Shown here in pieces: positions 8,997 to 18,767 of a stretch of 63,890 nucleotides of DNA. The stretch is from the NCBI GenBank assembly GCA_016201275.1, contig JACQDB010000158.1, positions 1-63,890 of the forward strand. Reading direction: 5' to 3'. Made by a program: the position numbers and the translations under genes. The notes beneath the pieces were generated by a model. It searched no databases, had not been told where the DNA came from, and worked only from the letters and a program-made list of their open reading frames with translations. How positions within the stretch are numbered: the first letter of the stretch is position 1; each line of letters begins with the position of its first letter. This stretch comes from Acidobacteriota bacterium (lineage in GTDB: Bacteria; Acidobacteriota; Blastocatellia; UBA7656).

Positions 8997-10187
8997 TTAG
9001 TGGCTCGCCTGGTTGTTGTTCAACTTGTGTTCTAAGTCTATTTTGTCGAGTACCAGACTGGCTTGTGTGACCAGCGCGATCAAGCCGTCGAGGGCTTCCA
9101 TAGGCGCTAAGTCGGGATAGTTGTCGCCGTAGATCACCCAGGTCGCCTGATTGTTGCGATACAAAGGCATGGCGAAGGCGGTGATTTCAGTGCCGATGCC
9201 GCCAATGGTGCGGAACAAAGAGTCTCGCGCCGCGTCCTCCTGCACCGCCCCGATGAAGGGTTGGGCGTTCCACAACACGCCATCGAACAAGGTGCCATCG
9301 CCTATCGGTATGCGAATTTCGCGTACCGCTTGATCGGGAGTTTTGCTTTTATCCAGACTGAGGATGTCGAACTGGCCGACGCCGGATAATTCGCTCTCCT
9401 TAATGCTGAAGAGAATGCCGCGTGAAGCGACTTCGCTGGCATAGCGCATGATGAGGAGGATGATTTCGGTTTCGGAAGTGAAGGTACGCATCTCCGTCAG
9501 CATGGAAAGCAACAGCAAGGCGCGGTCGGTCGGCTGCAAGCGCTCTTTTTGAGCCAGCGGATCATTGAAGGGAATGACATTGTTGACCAGTTGCAAGTGC
9601 GGATGTTGCTGATAGGTCTTTTCATTAAACGCCAGGTCGAAATTAAAATCGTCGGCCCAGTGCTTGGCGCTGTCATCGGCGTAGATAATTTTTTCCGCTT
9701 CGTCGCGTTCGCTGACCGCAGTCAAGAGAATTTCGCCGACCTCCAAACCTTCCTCTATACGAATTTCATTGAGGCGGTCGGGCGTTTCGACGCGATTCAA
9801 TTCAATGCCAAAGCGCCCGTCTTTAATCGAGATGAGATTGCCGACCACGGTGGTCAGATGACGGCGCGCCGTGATATTGAGTTCTTCCGCATCTAACAGG
9901 CCGCTTTCGACAATCAAATTTTGCAGCGTCCAGATGCCTTCATCGCGCAGCCCGACGCTGCGTAATTCGGCGAGAACTTTGAAGCTGATTTTATTTTCGC
10001 GCACCAGACATTGGGCGAAACTTTCGCCGGGCAATAAAGAAGCGTAGGTGATTTTGCCGTCTTCGATGACGATTTGACCGTAACAGGTTTTGGTTTCCAG
10101 AAAGAGCATACCGGTCTTTCTGGTCAGCGACAGCATTTGCAGAATGTCGGTCAACGAGAAATCTTTCAAGTCGCCGGTCATCTCCAT
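8997..10187 (-). CDS. DUF4388 (PATAN) protein with a GAF-like C-terminal part
   Basis: From the ATG at 10187 the protein has 396 residues. The N-terminal DUF4388 domain is clear: GDLKDFSLTDILQMLSLTRKTG, then LFLETKTCYGQIVIEDGKITYA, up to about residue 150. DUF4388 proteins occur in signalling systems of Deltaproteobacteria and Acidobacteriota. The C-terminal half, from about residue 220, looks like a GAF-like sensor fold, but that is inference. The frame stays open to an ATG at 10265; I chose 10187 because family members begin a few residues before this motif, although no good ribosome binding site supports either. No kinase or regulator is adjacent. Confidence 0.75.
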   Translation of the reverse strand: MEMTGDLKDFSLTDILQMLSLTRKTGMLFLETKTCYGQIVIEDGKITYASLLPGESFAQCLVRENKISFKVLAELRSVGLRDEGIWTLQNLIVESGLLDAEELNITARRHLTTVVGNLISIKDGRFGIELNRVETPDRLNEIRIEEGLEVGEILLTAVSERDEAEKIIYADDSAKHWADDFNFDLAFNEKTYQQHPHLQLVNNVIPFNDPLAQKERLQPTDRALLLLSMLTEMRTFTSETEIILLIMRYASEVASRGILFSIKESELSGVGQFDILSLDKSKTPDQAVREIRIPIGDGTLFDGVLWNAQPFIGAVQEDAARDSLFRTIGGIGTEITAFAMPLYRNNQATWVIYGDNYPDLAPMEALDGLIALVTQASLVLDKIDLEHKLNNNQASH

Positions 10188-10607
10188 GTGCGAGGAATGA
10201 CTCAGCGAGGATTTGTCTCTCTGAACCGCAGCGTTGGAGAAATGGGTAGCGGTGGAACTAAACATAAAGCGTTGATGGGCTGTCCATGCCTTTCAAAAAT
10301 AGAGGTTGTAAGCCAGTGCTTCGTCATTATTTTGAATCGCTGAATGATTTGCAATAGTAATCTTTTGGCGAATGGAGTAGGAAAAACCCCGTTTGGGTAG
10401 GCGAAAAGCGCATCCGTAAGAAAAATCGCCGTCAGCGAGAAAGGGAGTTTTGGAAAGGGTTGAGAAAAGCGGAAGAGTGCCGCAGGATGCAGACTCTTTG
10501 GCGCTTCAACTTGGCGTTTATCAATCCGTCTGCCCGTAGTCGCAGGGCGACCACAACGGCTCATCTTTGCAAGAGGCACACCGTTGTGGTCATCCCAACT
10601 TGCCGCG
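10188..10607. other. Gene-poor gap
   Basis: I see no gene with a credible start and no repeat here between the DUF4388 gene and the zinc-ribbon gene. It should hold the promoter of the DUF4388 gene. Confidence 0.5.
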
Positions 10608-11327
10608 CTAATATCGCCTGAAAGAGCCGGTGAGCCACACCAGCGAATCTAAAATCAACATCAATCCTGCTATGGCAGAGGCAATGATATTCCACATCTT
10701 CGCCTTGTTCGATGATTCGACCGCGCCAGCATAATCGCCTGCCTGTAGCTTGTTATTGACTTGAGTGGAAAATACTATGGCGGGGATTCCCGGTGCGGCT
10801 CCAAGAATGCAGCAGAACAGCGCCCCCGCGATGGTTGAAATGATAGACCACACCATATAATTCGGCACATCACCGCCGCCGCCATACCCTGGGCCACCGC
10901 CGTAGCCGGGTTGTCCGCCGTAGCCCGGTTGCCCACCACCATAGCCGGGTTGCCCACCACCGTAGCCAGGTTGTCCGCCGCCGTACCCTGGCTGTCCGCC
11001 GCCACTACCATAAGGTGTGTTGCCATAGCTTTGACCGCCACCATAACCCGGTTGCTCGCCGCCGTAGCCCGGTTGTCCGCCGCCGTAAGGCGTGCCGCCA
11101 TAGCCTTGACCGGGAGGCCCCGGATAATTGGGCGCATCAGGTGGCGGGGTGCTGCTGCCGCCGACCATAGTGCCTTCCGGCGGCGTCGAAATCGTACCGC
11201 CTGAAGGTGGCGCGTCGCTTGGTGATTCAGCCGGTTGCGCCGCTTGTGGTTGCGGCAAAGGGCTGCTACAGCGCAAACAATTTGCTGCTCCCACTTCATT
11301 CTGTGTACCGCATCGAGGACAAAACAT
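10608..11327 (-). CDS. Zinc-ribbon membrane protein with Gly/Tyr-rich repeats
   Basis: The 239-residue protein starts with a zinc ribbon, CPRCG at residues 3-7 and CLRCS at 17-21. A Pro-rich part follows, then a low-complexity stretch (about residues 65-150) built of repeats such as GGQPGYGG. The C-terminal third has two hydrophobic segments around AGALFCCILGAAPGIPAIVF and IASAIAGLMLILDSLVW, separated by a loop with NNKLQAGDYAGAVESSNKAK, as in CD225/dispanin-like and DUF4190-like proteins. The start is firm: AAAGGAG lies six bases before the ATG. The role is unknown; the architecture suggests a membrane protein with a soluble cytoplasmic head. Confidence 0.8.
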   Translation of the reverse strand: MFCPRCGTQNEVGAANCLRCSSPLPQPQAAQPAESPSDAPPSGGTISTPPEGTMVGGSSTPPPDAPNYPGPPGQGYGGTPYGGGQPGYGGEQPGYGGGQSYGNTPYGSGGGQPGYGGGQPGYGGGQPGYGGGQPGYGGQPGYGGGPGYGGGGDVPNYMVWSIISTIAGALFCCILGAAPGIPAIVFSTQVNNKLQAGDYAGAVESSNKAKMWNIIASAIAGLMLILDSLVWLTGSFRRY

Positions 11328-11460
11328 ATTTTCTCCTTTTTATTGGACGAAGGGGAAAGAGGAAGTGGGGAGTCGGGGAGTCGGGAGTAAAGGAGTGGAG
11401 AACCACTTTTCCCCTTCTCCCTTTCTCCCTTTCTCCCTTTCTCTTTGCTCCCCCCTCCGA

Positions 11461-12321
11461 TTATGCTGCTCCGTATTTTTTAAACCACTCCTGTAATCTG
11501 CGCCAGCCGTCTTGTGCCGCGTCTTTGCGATAGCTGGGGCGATAGTCCGCATGAAAACCGTGTGGCGTATTCGGGTAAAGAATGATTTCGGATTTGCTGC
11601 CCGCATCCTTCAACGCCTTTCGCATTTTCTCTACGCTCTCAACCGTTATGCCGGTGTCTTTTTCACCGTATAGACCCAGCACCGGAACTTTCAAAGTGGC
11701 GGCAATGTCGAGCGGATGTTTGGGGGTCAAGGGGTTCGCTTGATTGCCGACCAGTCTGCCGTACCAGGCGACGCCAGCTTTGACCTTTGGGTTGTGAGCG
11801 CAATACATCCACACGATGCGTCCGCCCCAACAAAATCCCGTGATGCCTAATTTGTTGGTGTTGCCTGTAGTCTTTTTCGCGTAAGCAACCGTCGCATCCA
11901 GATCAGCCATCACCTGCGCGTCGGGAACTTTCTGCACGACTTTCATAATGTCGTTCATCTCCAGTTTGGCAACGTCGCCTTGGCGGGCAAACAACTCCGG
12001 GGCGATAGCCATATAGCCGAGTTTGGCAAAGCGTCGGCAGATGTCTTTGATATGTTCGTGAACGCCGAAAATTTCTTGTACCACCAAGACGACGGGAAAA
12101 GTTTTGCCCTTTGCCGGCATAGCGCGATAGCCGGGAATTTCGCCATCAGCAACAGGGATTTTCACTTCGCCAGCCCGCAACCCTTGGTCATCTGTGGTGA
12201 TGGTGGTCTGCGCGATAATCGGTTGCACGGCAAAGGCGAAGCCCGTCGCCAGAGTGCTGACCATGAAGGTTCTTCTGGATACTTCGGGCTTGAGCAGAAA
12301 GCTTTTTAACTCTTCGTGCAT
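11461..12321 (-). CDS. Dienelactone hydrolase family protein, exported by Tat
   Basis: This alpha/beta hydrolase has 286 residues. The N-terminus carries [17 protein letters not shown], a Tat-type twin-arginine signal, so export is likely. The catalytic triad of the family is visible: nucleophilic Cys in GFCWGG, Asp in LYGEKD and His in [25 protein letters not shown] near residue 85 is the conserved family block. It would hydrolyse lactones or esters; the natural substrate is not known. A second, cytoplasmic family member is at 30819-31511. Confidence 0.9.
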   Translation of the reverse strand: MHEELKSFLLKPEVSRRTFMVSTLATGFAFAVQPIIAQTTITTDDQGLRAGEVKIPVADGEIPGYRAMPAKGKTFPVVLVVQEIFGVHEHIKDICRRFAKLGYMAIAPELFARQGDVAKLEMNDIMKVVQKVPDAQVMADLDATVAYAKKTTGNTNKLGITGFCWGGRIVWMYCAHNPKVKAGVAWYGRLVGNQANPLTPKHPLDIAATLKVPVLGLYGEKDTGITVESVEKMRKALKDAGSKSEIILYPNTPHGFHADYRPSYRKDAAQDGWRRLQEWFKKYGAA

Positions 12322-12395
12322 GAATATTTCTCCAGCAAAAATTTCCCGATAGTTTTACTCAAAAAAGTCCGGGAAGTCTAGGAAGTCCGAACTGC

Positions 12396-13835
12396 TTATC
12401 GTGACAACGCTTCGGGCAAATTGGCTATGGTATAAGCCAACACCGTCATCAGCGCTGCGTTTTCGGCCAACTCTTGCGGCTTCACTTTGTCGAGCGTGTC
12501 GCCCGGCGTGTGATGATAATGGAAATAGGTGCGGCTGTCCTGCATAGGCGCAAAGGTTGGTACGCCCAAGGCATCGAGCGGCGAAATATCTGCGCCCGGC
12601 GATTCGTCAACCCGCCGGACGATGCTTGCGCCCTGACTCCTCAACACCTGCGCTAACGGTTGCAACATCGTCAGCGTGTTGGCGCTGACGTGACCGGTGA
12701 AGCCTATGGGATGCCCCGCGCCTAAGTCGCTTTCAATGGCGGCGAGATGATTGGCAGTTTGCGCGGCGTAATCTTTTGCATAAGTTCTACCGCCCCTCAA
12801 GCCATTCTCTTCGTTCATCCAGGCGATGACGCGAATCGTGCGGCGCGGTTTCAAGCCGAGTTGTTTGATGGCGTTGACCACGGCCATCGCTACGACAACG
12901 CCCGCGCCGTCATCAATCGCGCCGGTTCCCAAATCCCACGAATCCAAATGCCCCGACACGATGATGATTTGTTCGGGATGCTCTGTGCCTTTCAAGTCGG
13001 CGATGACGTTATAGCTTTCGGCGTCGGGCAGAGTTTGCGGCGTCAGCGTCAAGTGCATCTGCACGTTGCCTTGCGCGCTTAAATAAGCCAGTAAATCAGC
13101 GTCTTCGGCGGTCACTGCCGCTGCCGGAATCTGCGGCGCATCCGGTGCATAATTGAGCGCGCCAGTGTGCGGCATACGCATTCCGCCAGTGCCTGCCGAG
13201 CGATTCAAAGCGGCGACCGCGCCCAAGCGTGCCGCCGCGCTTGCGCCACCGCCGCGATAAGCAACCGCCTGTCCGTAAGCGACTCCCGCTTCGCCTTGCG
13301 CTGCCAATCGCTCGTCGAATATGGCGTTGAACAAAACGATTTTGCCCTGCACCTTGTCGCGCCCCAGCGCCTTGAGTTGGGCGAAATTCTCTACAACGAT
13401 GACCTCTGCGGTGAGACCTTCGGCAGGCGTAGCGACGCTGCCGCCCAGCGCCGTCAACACAATCTTCTGCGTAGTCTTTGCGGCCTGTCCGGGAAACTGC
13501 ACCAGTTCGCCAGTCTCTATGCCGCGCACCCAATGCGGCACCATGACTTTTTCCAAAGTAACTTCGCAACCGGCTTTTCGCATCTCTGCGGCGACGTATT
13601 CAACGGCGGCTTGCGCTTGCAACGAACCGCTCAAGCGCGGCCCGATGTTGTTGGTCAGATGCGCCAGTTGTTGATACGCATAATCACTTGCCAGCGTGGC
13701 TTTCTGTAATTGCTTCAATTCGTCAAGCAGCGTGGGCGGGTACTCGTAAGGCTGCTGCTGGGCGAAGGCCGACAAGGTGAAGGTCGTGCACAAAATGATG
13801 GCGAGGCGTGACGTTAGGTGTTTAGAGATTTTCAT
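12396..13835 (-). CDS. Secreted M28 family zinc metallopeptidase, carboxypeptidase Q-like
   Basis: The protein has 479 residues and an N-terminal signal peptide ending near FTLSAFAQ. A protease-associated (PA) insert fills about residues 120-260. The M28 catalytic domain has zinc ligands in GHLDSWDLGTGAIDDGAG, the acidic pair in WMNEENG, an Asp in ESDLGAG and a His in YFHYHHTPGDT. The order and spacing are those of plasma glutamate carboxypeptidase (carboxypeptidase Q), an exopeptidase. It probably acts outside the cytoplasm on peptides taken from the environment. Confidence 0.92.
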   Translation of the reverse strand: MKISKHLTSRLAIILCTTFTLSAFAQQQPYEYPPTLLDELKQLQKATLASDYAYQQLAHLTNNIGPRLSGSLQAQAAVEYVAAEMRKAGCEVTLEKVMVPHWVRGIETGELVQFPGQAAKTTQKIVLTALGGSVATPAEGLTAEVIVVENFAQLKALGRDKVQGKIVLFNAIFDERLAAQGEAGVAYGQAVAYRGGGASAAARLGAVAALNRSAGTGGMRMPHTGALNYAPDAPQIPAAAVTAEDADLLAYLSAQGNVQMHLTLTPQTLPDAESYNVIADLKGTEHPEQIIIVSGHLDSWDLGTGAIDDGAGVVVAMAVVNAIKQLGLKPRRTIRVIAWMNEENGLRGGRTYAKDYAAQTANHLAAIESDLGAGHPIGFTGHVSANTLTMLQPLAQVLRSQGASIVRRVDESPGADISPLDALGVPTFAPMQDSRTYFHYHHTPGDTLDKVKPQELAENAALMTVLAYTIANLPEALSR

Positions 13836-14050
13836 GGTCGCTAATTATAAACTTGCGAAAGCGCGAGCGGTCAACGCTGCCATAAGGTTTTGCAAAATAA
13901 AAGCGCCGCCGGGAATTCTTCAGGAAGAGAGTTGACCGGCATCGGTTGATGTGATAAACCGCAAGGTAGATTTGAGAAAAACGTAGCACGCTTTGGTTTC
14001 ACCGCCACAACATCAACGGCACGATCATGCCGAGCATAGAGGGAATGGCT

Positions 14051-14779
14051 ATGATTATCAGCGAAGATTTAACCATCAGACCCGACGCGCCATCGTCGCA
14101 GGCGCAACCGATTTTTCCGACCACGCCGACGGAATTCGTCAACGCCTTGTCGCATTATTATCGCGGCGAACTGGCGCGCATGGTGAGTTGGCGCGACCGC
14201 CTCGACCGCACCACCAACTGGGCGATCACCGGCGTCGGCGCGATGTTGTCGGTGTCGTTGTCATCGCCTGAAACTCATCACGGCGTGCTGTTGTTTGCGA
14301 TGGTGTTAATCTTTTTGCTGTTGAGCATTGAATCGCGGCGCTATCGTTTCTTTCATGTCTATCGCAGCCGCGTGCGTTTGATCGAACGCAATTATTACGC
14401 ACGCATTTTTTCGCCGCGTGACCACCTAGACCCTACACACTGGATGAATCAATTGAGCGAAGATTTGCGTCTGCCACGATTTTCGATCACCCACAGTCAG
14501 GCGATGGCCAGACGACTGCGGCGCAATTACTCTTGGCTTTATTTGATACTGCTGCTGGCGTGGGTATTGAAGACCACGACGACGGTGCTGCAACCGAAAA
14601 GTTTTTCTGGTCAGTTCGTGCAATCGGCCAATGAATTGGGCGTCAACGCTTCGATAGGCTCGGTCCCCGGCATCGTCGTCATCGTCGCTATACTGGCGTT
14701 TTATAGCTACCTTGCCTACATCATGATTAAGCATAGGGAGTCGGGCGGCGAACTGGCTTACGGCGAAGTTCACGTTTGA
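14051..14779 (+). CDS. DUF2270 membrane protein
   Basis: This integral membrane protein of about 242 residues matches the DUF2270 family of unknown function. The visible family blocks are FVNALSHYYRGELARMVSWRDRLD, a first pair of membrane segments around WAITGVGAMLSVSLSS and VLLFAMVLIFLLLSIESRRYRF, then RLIERNYYARIF and a second pair of membrane segments near the C-terminus. I chose ATG 14051 because AGAGGG lies seven bases upstream; in-frame ATGs at 14027 and 14045 are alternatives. It is divergent from the M28 peptidase gene. Confidence 0.85.
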   Translation: MIISEDLTIRPDAPSSQAQPIFPTTPTEFVNALSHYYRGELARMVSWRDRLDRTTNWAITGVGAMLSVSLSSPETHHGVLLFAMVLIFLLLSIESRRYRFFHVYRSRVRLIERNYYARIFSPRDHLDPTHWMNQLSEDLRLPRFSITHSQAMARRLRRNYSWLYLILLLAWVLKTTTTVLQPKSFSGQFVQSANELGVNASIGSVPGIVVIVAILAFYSYLAYIMIKHRESGGELAYGEVHV

Positions 14780-14814
14780 TGATTGCGGATTGCAGAAGGT
14801 GCGAGCCGACCGCG

Positions 14815-15123
14815 TTATGCCGCAGGGATTGGCCCGCAAGCCACCAGTCTTTTTCTGCGCGGATCAACGGCAAGCGGCAAGCCTTCGAGGGTTCGGGCAC
14901 CGCGTAATAGCAAATCACCTTGTTCGGCAAACACCACTTCATCAACAGTAAAATTTTTATCGAGTCGAATGATGGCAAAGCCGACGCTTCGGGTAATTCG
15001 TTGACCCTTTGCCATGATAAATTCCAGGTCTTTTTTCTTCCGCTCAACGCCGATTTTTTCCAGCGTGGTCGCCGGTATCCAGGTATATTCGCTGCCGGTA
15101 TCAACCAACATTTTGGCAATCAC
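14815..15123 (-). CDS. Clan AA (retropepsin-like) aspartic protease, start codon probably damaged
   Basis: The reading frame holds the active-site motif LVDTGSEYTWIP and a C-terminal block LLLRGARTLEGLPLAVDP, as in small single-domain bacterial aspartic proteases of clan AA, which are thought to work as dimers. The first possible start in the annotated frame is GTG at 15123, but the frame is open back to 15183 and that extra part codes for GTFTLKCKIQNIADREKF, the N-terminal strand normally present in the family. The codon where the start is expected (15183-15181) is AGG, preceded by the in-frame stop TAG and a GGAGAG site. The gene may be a recent pseudogene or use GTG 15123. Confidence 0.7.
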   Translation of the reverse strand: MIAKMLVDTGSEYTWIPATTLEKIGVERKKKDLEFIMAKGQRITRSVGFAIIRLDKNFTVDEVVFAEQGDLLLRGARTLEGLPLAVDPRRKRLVACGPIPAA

Positions 15124-15353
15124 CGCAAATTTTTCCCGGTCGGCAATGTTTTGGATTTTGCATTTGAGGGTGAAGGTTCCCCTCTATCTCTCCATAAACC
15201 AGATGCCCGACGCGGTTCGGGCTTCCGGTTTTGTCTGATCTATGTTCAACGCTAGGAGATAAAGCGCACGGGTGTCAAACGGGAAGCGCAGCGCTTGCGC
15301 GACTGCCGCGTTCCCACTAATGTTATGAAGCAAAGGACGCGAATGAAAAAGCA

Positions 15354-17810
15354 ATGATAGGCCAGACCATACATCATTATAAGATTGGCGAACGACTAGG
15401 CGCAGGCGGTATGGGCGAAGTTTATCGCGCCGAAGATACACGGTTGGGCCGACAGGTCGCGCTGAAATTTCTGCCCGCCTCGTTTCAATACGACCCCGAC
15501 CGCCGCGAGCGCTTCTTTCAAGAAGCCCGCGCCGCGTCATCTTTGAGTTCGCCCAACATCACCGCCATCTTTGACATAGGCGAATACGAAGGCTCGGCTT
15601 ACATCGTCATGGAATATGTCGAAGGCGAATTGCTGTCGAAAAAAATCGCACGCGGCACAGTCGAACTTCACGACGCCATAGACATCTTGATGCAGATTGC
15701 CGATGCCCTCGATCATGCCCATTCGACGGGCATTATTCATCGCGATATCAAAAGCGCCAACATCATTATCACTGAACGCGGGTTGACCAAGATTCTCGAT
15801 TTCGGGCTGGTCAAATTCGACCTGAAAAACACCAACGACAATGCCTCGCCGACCCTTGAAGTGGATGAATCGCAGCCGACCATGATGTTGAATAATGAAA
15901 CCATCGCTGGGTTGGTGCTGGGGACGGTCGCTTATATGTCGCCCGAACAGGCGCTGGGGCGCGACGTAGATCAGCGCACCGATATTTTTTCGCTGGGCAT
16001 AGTGGCCTATGAAATGCTGACTACGCAAATGCCTTTCATCGGCAACAGCATCACCGAAATCATTGATGCCATACTGCATCAGGAACCGGCGGCGATCTCG
16101 CGCTTCAATTACAATGTGCCGCAGGAACTGGAACGCATCGTTCGCAAGGCGCTGGAAAAAGATGTCGCCTTTCGCTATCAATCGGCACGCGATGTGTATA
16201 TAGACCTGCACGCGCTCAGGCGTATCTTGGACGGCGACAATCGCACCACCGCTTTGAACAGCAGCACCAATGAATATGGTCGCACAGCAGCGCTCACCGA
16301 CAGCCTGCGTCAGACCGGCGAAATCGAAGCGCCGCCCAAGTTGGAAAATGCCGTAGCGATTATGAATTTTTCCAACATCACCAAAGAGCCTGCCGACGAT
16401 TGGATTGGTACGGGCATAGCCGAAACCGTCACCGCCGATTTGAAAAACGTCAAAGGCTTGCTGGTCATCGGACGCGAGCGCGTCTTTGGTACGCTCAAGA
16501 GTTTGAATGCCGGCAGCCTTCCCGATTTCGACGAAGAGTTCGCCATAGACGTTGGCAAACGTCTGGGCGCGACCTGGATTATCGGCGGCGGCTATCAACG
16601 CATAGGCGAGATGATTCGCATCACCTCGCGCTTTGTTGAAGTCGAAACCGGCAAGCTCATCAAAACCGTCAAGATTGACGGCCAGATTGCCGAAATCTTC
16701 GACCTTCAGGACAAGATCGTTTACGAATTAAGTCAGGGCTTGAACGTGCATCTCGACACTTCGGAGTTGACCGAAATCGAACGCGATGAAACCAAATCGG
16801 TCGAGGCGTATGAAAACTTTTCGCGTGGCATGGTCAACTTGCGAACCGGCAGCCGCGATACCCTCGACCGGGCGATCTATTATTTCGAGAAGGCCATCGA
16901 ATACGATCCGAATTATGCGCGGGCGTGGGCGGCGCTGGGCGCGGTTTATGATTTGAAAGGTAGCTTTTTGAGCATCCCTGAACTTTGTCAGAAGGCTATA
17001 GAACTAGAGAAAAAAGCCATTGAATTAAGCCCGAAACTGTCGCACGCGCATCAATGGCTGGGCGGCGCGTACAGCAGCCTGAGTCGGTTTGACGAAGCCA
17101 TAGAAGCCATCACCGAAGCCCTCCGACTGGAGCCGAACAATGCCGGAGCGCACGCTTCACTGGCGCGTGCTTATTGGATTGGCAAGGGCGAAATTGAGAA
17201 AGGCATAGAGGAGTTGCAACACGCCTTGACGCTCAATCCCGATCAAGGCTACGCCTATTTGCAGTTGGCATTTTTGCATACCATTCGCGGCGATTACCGA
17301 CGTGCGAAACTGGCGGCGCGGCAGGCCATAGAGTTGCAGGAGAGATACATCTCCGGCAAAGAAGGCTTGCAGGTGGTCGGCGCGCATTCACGTCTAGGAT
17401 ACGTTTTTTATCGCCAGGGCTTGTACGGCGAAGCGATCCATGAGTATGAAAAGGAACGCGAGTTTTTATCTTCGAGCGACCATGCCTTGCGCGAGCGGTC
17501 CTTGATTGAACTCGATCAAAAGACTGGCGCGGCCTATTTCCGCAAAGGCGATACCGCGAACGCCGAAAAGCATTTCAAACGCGCTCTGAAAAAATACGAC
17601 GAGCGCATGGTGAAAGGCACCGACGACGCATTTACCAAATACTACATCGCCTGTCTGTACGCCTTGCAGGGCGACGCCGAAAACGCCATCAAGTTGTTGC
17701 AGGAGACCTTCAAACACCTGCGTGCGTTAAACACCGTGCGCGCCAAAAGCGACCCCGATTTCGACAGCCTCCGCGACGACCCACGCTTCCTTGAATTACT
17801 GGGTGAATAG
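15354..17810 (+). CDS. Ser/Thr protein kinase with FlgO/TolB-like domain and TPR repeats
   Basis: The protein has 818 residues. The kinase domain (about 1-280) is complete: GAGGMGEVY glycine loop, ALKFL lysine, HRDIKSANI catalytic loop, DFG motif in LDFGLVKFD and GTVAYMSPEQ. It is active-looking and of the bacterial PknB type. From about 330 to 480 follows a domain of the kind seen in adenylate-cyclase-like and FlgO-type proteins, VAIMNFSNITKEPADDWIGTG and RLGATWIIGGGYQR. TPR units fill about 500 to the end. No membrane segment is visible, so it should be cytoplasmic, with the TPRs as a protein-binding platform. The next gene starts two bases after its stop. Confidence 0.93.
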   Translation: MIGQTIHHYKIGERLGAGGMGEVYRAEDTRLGRQVALKFLPASFQYDPDRRERFFQEARAASSLSSPNITAIFDIGEYEGSAYIVMEYVEGELLSKKIARGTVELHDAIDILMQIADALDHAHSTGIIHRDIKSANIIITERGLTKILDFGLVKFDLKNTNDNASPTLEVDESQPTMMLNNETIAGLVLGTVAYMSPEQALGRDVDQRTDIFSLGIVAYEMLTTQMPFIGNSITEIIDAILHQEPAAISRFNYNVPQELERIVRKALEKDVAFRYQSARDVYIDLHALRRILDGDNRTTALNSSTNEYGRTAALTDSLRQTGEIEAPPKLENAVAIMNFSNITKEPADDWIGTGIAETVTADLKNVKGLLVIGRERVFGTLKSLNAGSLPDFDEEFAIDVGKRLGATWIIGGGYQRIGEMIRITSRFVEVETGKLIKTVKIDGQIAEIFDLQDKIVYELSQGLNVHLDTSELTEIERDETKSVEAYENFSRGMVNLRTGSRDTLDRAIYYFEKAIEYDPNYARAWAALGAVYDLKGSFLSIPELCQKAIELEKKAIELSPKLSHAHQWLGGAYSSLSRFDEAIEAITEALRLEPNNAGAHASLARAYWIGKGEIEKGIEELQHALTLNPDQGYAYLQLAFLHTIRGDYRRAKLAARQAIELQERYISGKEGLQVVGAHSRLGYVFYRQGLYGEAIHEYEKEREFLSSSDHALRERSLIELDQKTGAAYFRKGDTANAEKHFKRALKKYDERMVKGTDDAFTKYYIACLYALQGDAENAIKLLQETFKHLRALNTVRAKSDPDFDSLRDDPRFLELLGE

Positions 17811-17812
17811 TT

Positions 17813-18766
17813 ATGGATTTACAATCTGATTTATTAAATACAAATTTCAATTCACCTCTGCCAATAGATTATCTGCTTGCCAAGCAGCGTGCAGAATTGA
17901 TTGAACCCGTTAGTAAAAACCGAAAAGTGTATTCTGATTCTAATGTCGCCTTACAATTATTTTTGCGAGGACATGGACGCGCAAAAGTTCAGGATTGGCA
18001 AGGCGCAGTCGAAGCCTATAAAGAACTGGTAAAGATAGTGCCAGTATCTACCAGCTATCATTTACTAGGCATAGCCTATTTAAATTCGGGGAAGCTTAGT
18101 AAAGCCGCTAATATTTTTGAAAAATCTGTAAAACTAAACCCTAAAGATGCTGATACTCAGGTGATACTAGGTACCATTTATATTCAGCTTGGTAAGCCGA
18201 CAAAAGCATTGAATCCACTTAGAGAAGCTCGACTATTAAATCCGCAGCTAGCGGAGGCATCATTTCTTTTGGGATATTTGCACAGTAAACTTCATCATTG
18301 GTCGCTGGCTATTGATGCTTATGAAGAAACCATTAAGCACGATAGAAAATTCATCCCTGCTTATTTGTATCTTGCAAAAATATACTTAGGATTAAGCCGT
18401 ACAAATAAAAAGGAATCGAAGAATTTCCTTAATAAAGCAATTAAAACCTGCCAAGAGTTGTTAGGTATTGAGACCCAGAATATTGGTGCGCTCAATGCTT
18501 TAGGCGAATTGTATCACGCGCTCGGGCGTTTGGAAGATGCTGAGAAAGTGCTTGAGAAGGCATTGAAACTAGACCCGAAAAATGCGGATGCTTTGAATCA
18601 ACTTCGTTTAGTAAAAGAAGATCAGTTGGAGCAGAGGCTTTTTGAACAAGGGTTTTTGAAAAAGATCAATAAGCCGATTACCGATTTCACGCCGTATAAA
18701 AATCGCAAGCTGATCAAACTCCACGGCCAATCGCTTTCTGAAACCGTGATTGAGGAGCGCCGCTGA
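17813..18766 (+). CDS. TPR protein with an antitoxin-like C-terminal tail
   Basis: The 317-residue protein starts two bases after the kinase stop and is probably co-transcribed. At least five TPR units are visible from about residue 60 to 265, such as TSYHLLGIAYLNSGKLSKAA and ALNALGELYHALGRLEDAEK. The last ~48 residues (from about 270, base 18620) are unlike TPRs: GFLKKINKPITDFTPYKNRK and SLSETVIEERR. That tail matches what I know of the C-terminus of small antitoxins paired with PIN toxins, and a PIN toxin gene follows at once. The gene is clearly more AT-rich than its neighbours, so it may be acquired. See the findings for the fusion idea. Confidence 0.85.
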   Translation: MDLQSDLLNTNFNSPLPIDYLLAKQRAELIEPVSKNRKVYSDSNVALQLFLRGHGRAKVQDWQGAVEAYKELVKIVPVSTSYHLLGIAYLNSGKLSKAANIFEKSVKLNPKDADTQVILGTIYIQLGKPTKALNPLREARLLNPQLAEASFLLGYLHSKLHHWSLAIDAYEETIKHDRKFIPAYLYLAKIYLGLSRTNKKESKNFLNKAIKTCQELLGIETQNIGALNALGELYHALGRLEDAEKVLEKALKLDPKNADALNQLRLVKEDQLEQRLFEQGFLKKINKPITDFTPYKNRKLIKLHGQSLSETVIEERR

Positions 18767-18767
18767 T

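Noticed and set aside
10860-11110. CRISPR-like series of short repeats
   Set aside because: The units are codons for GGQPGYGG repeats in a real protein; there are no unique spacers.
15537-16598. Long leftward frame of 353 codons opposite the kinase
   Set aside because: It is the exact antisense of a kinase with all motifs and has no family signature; a product of codon bias.
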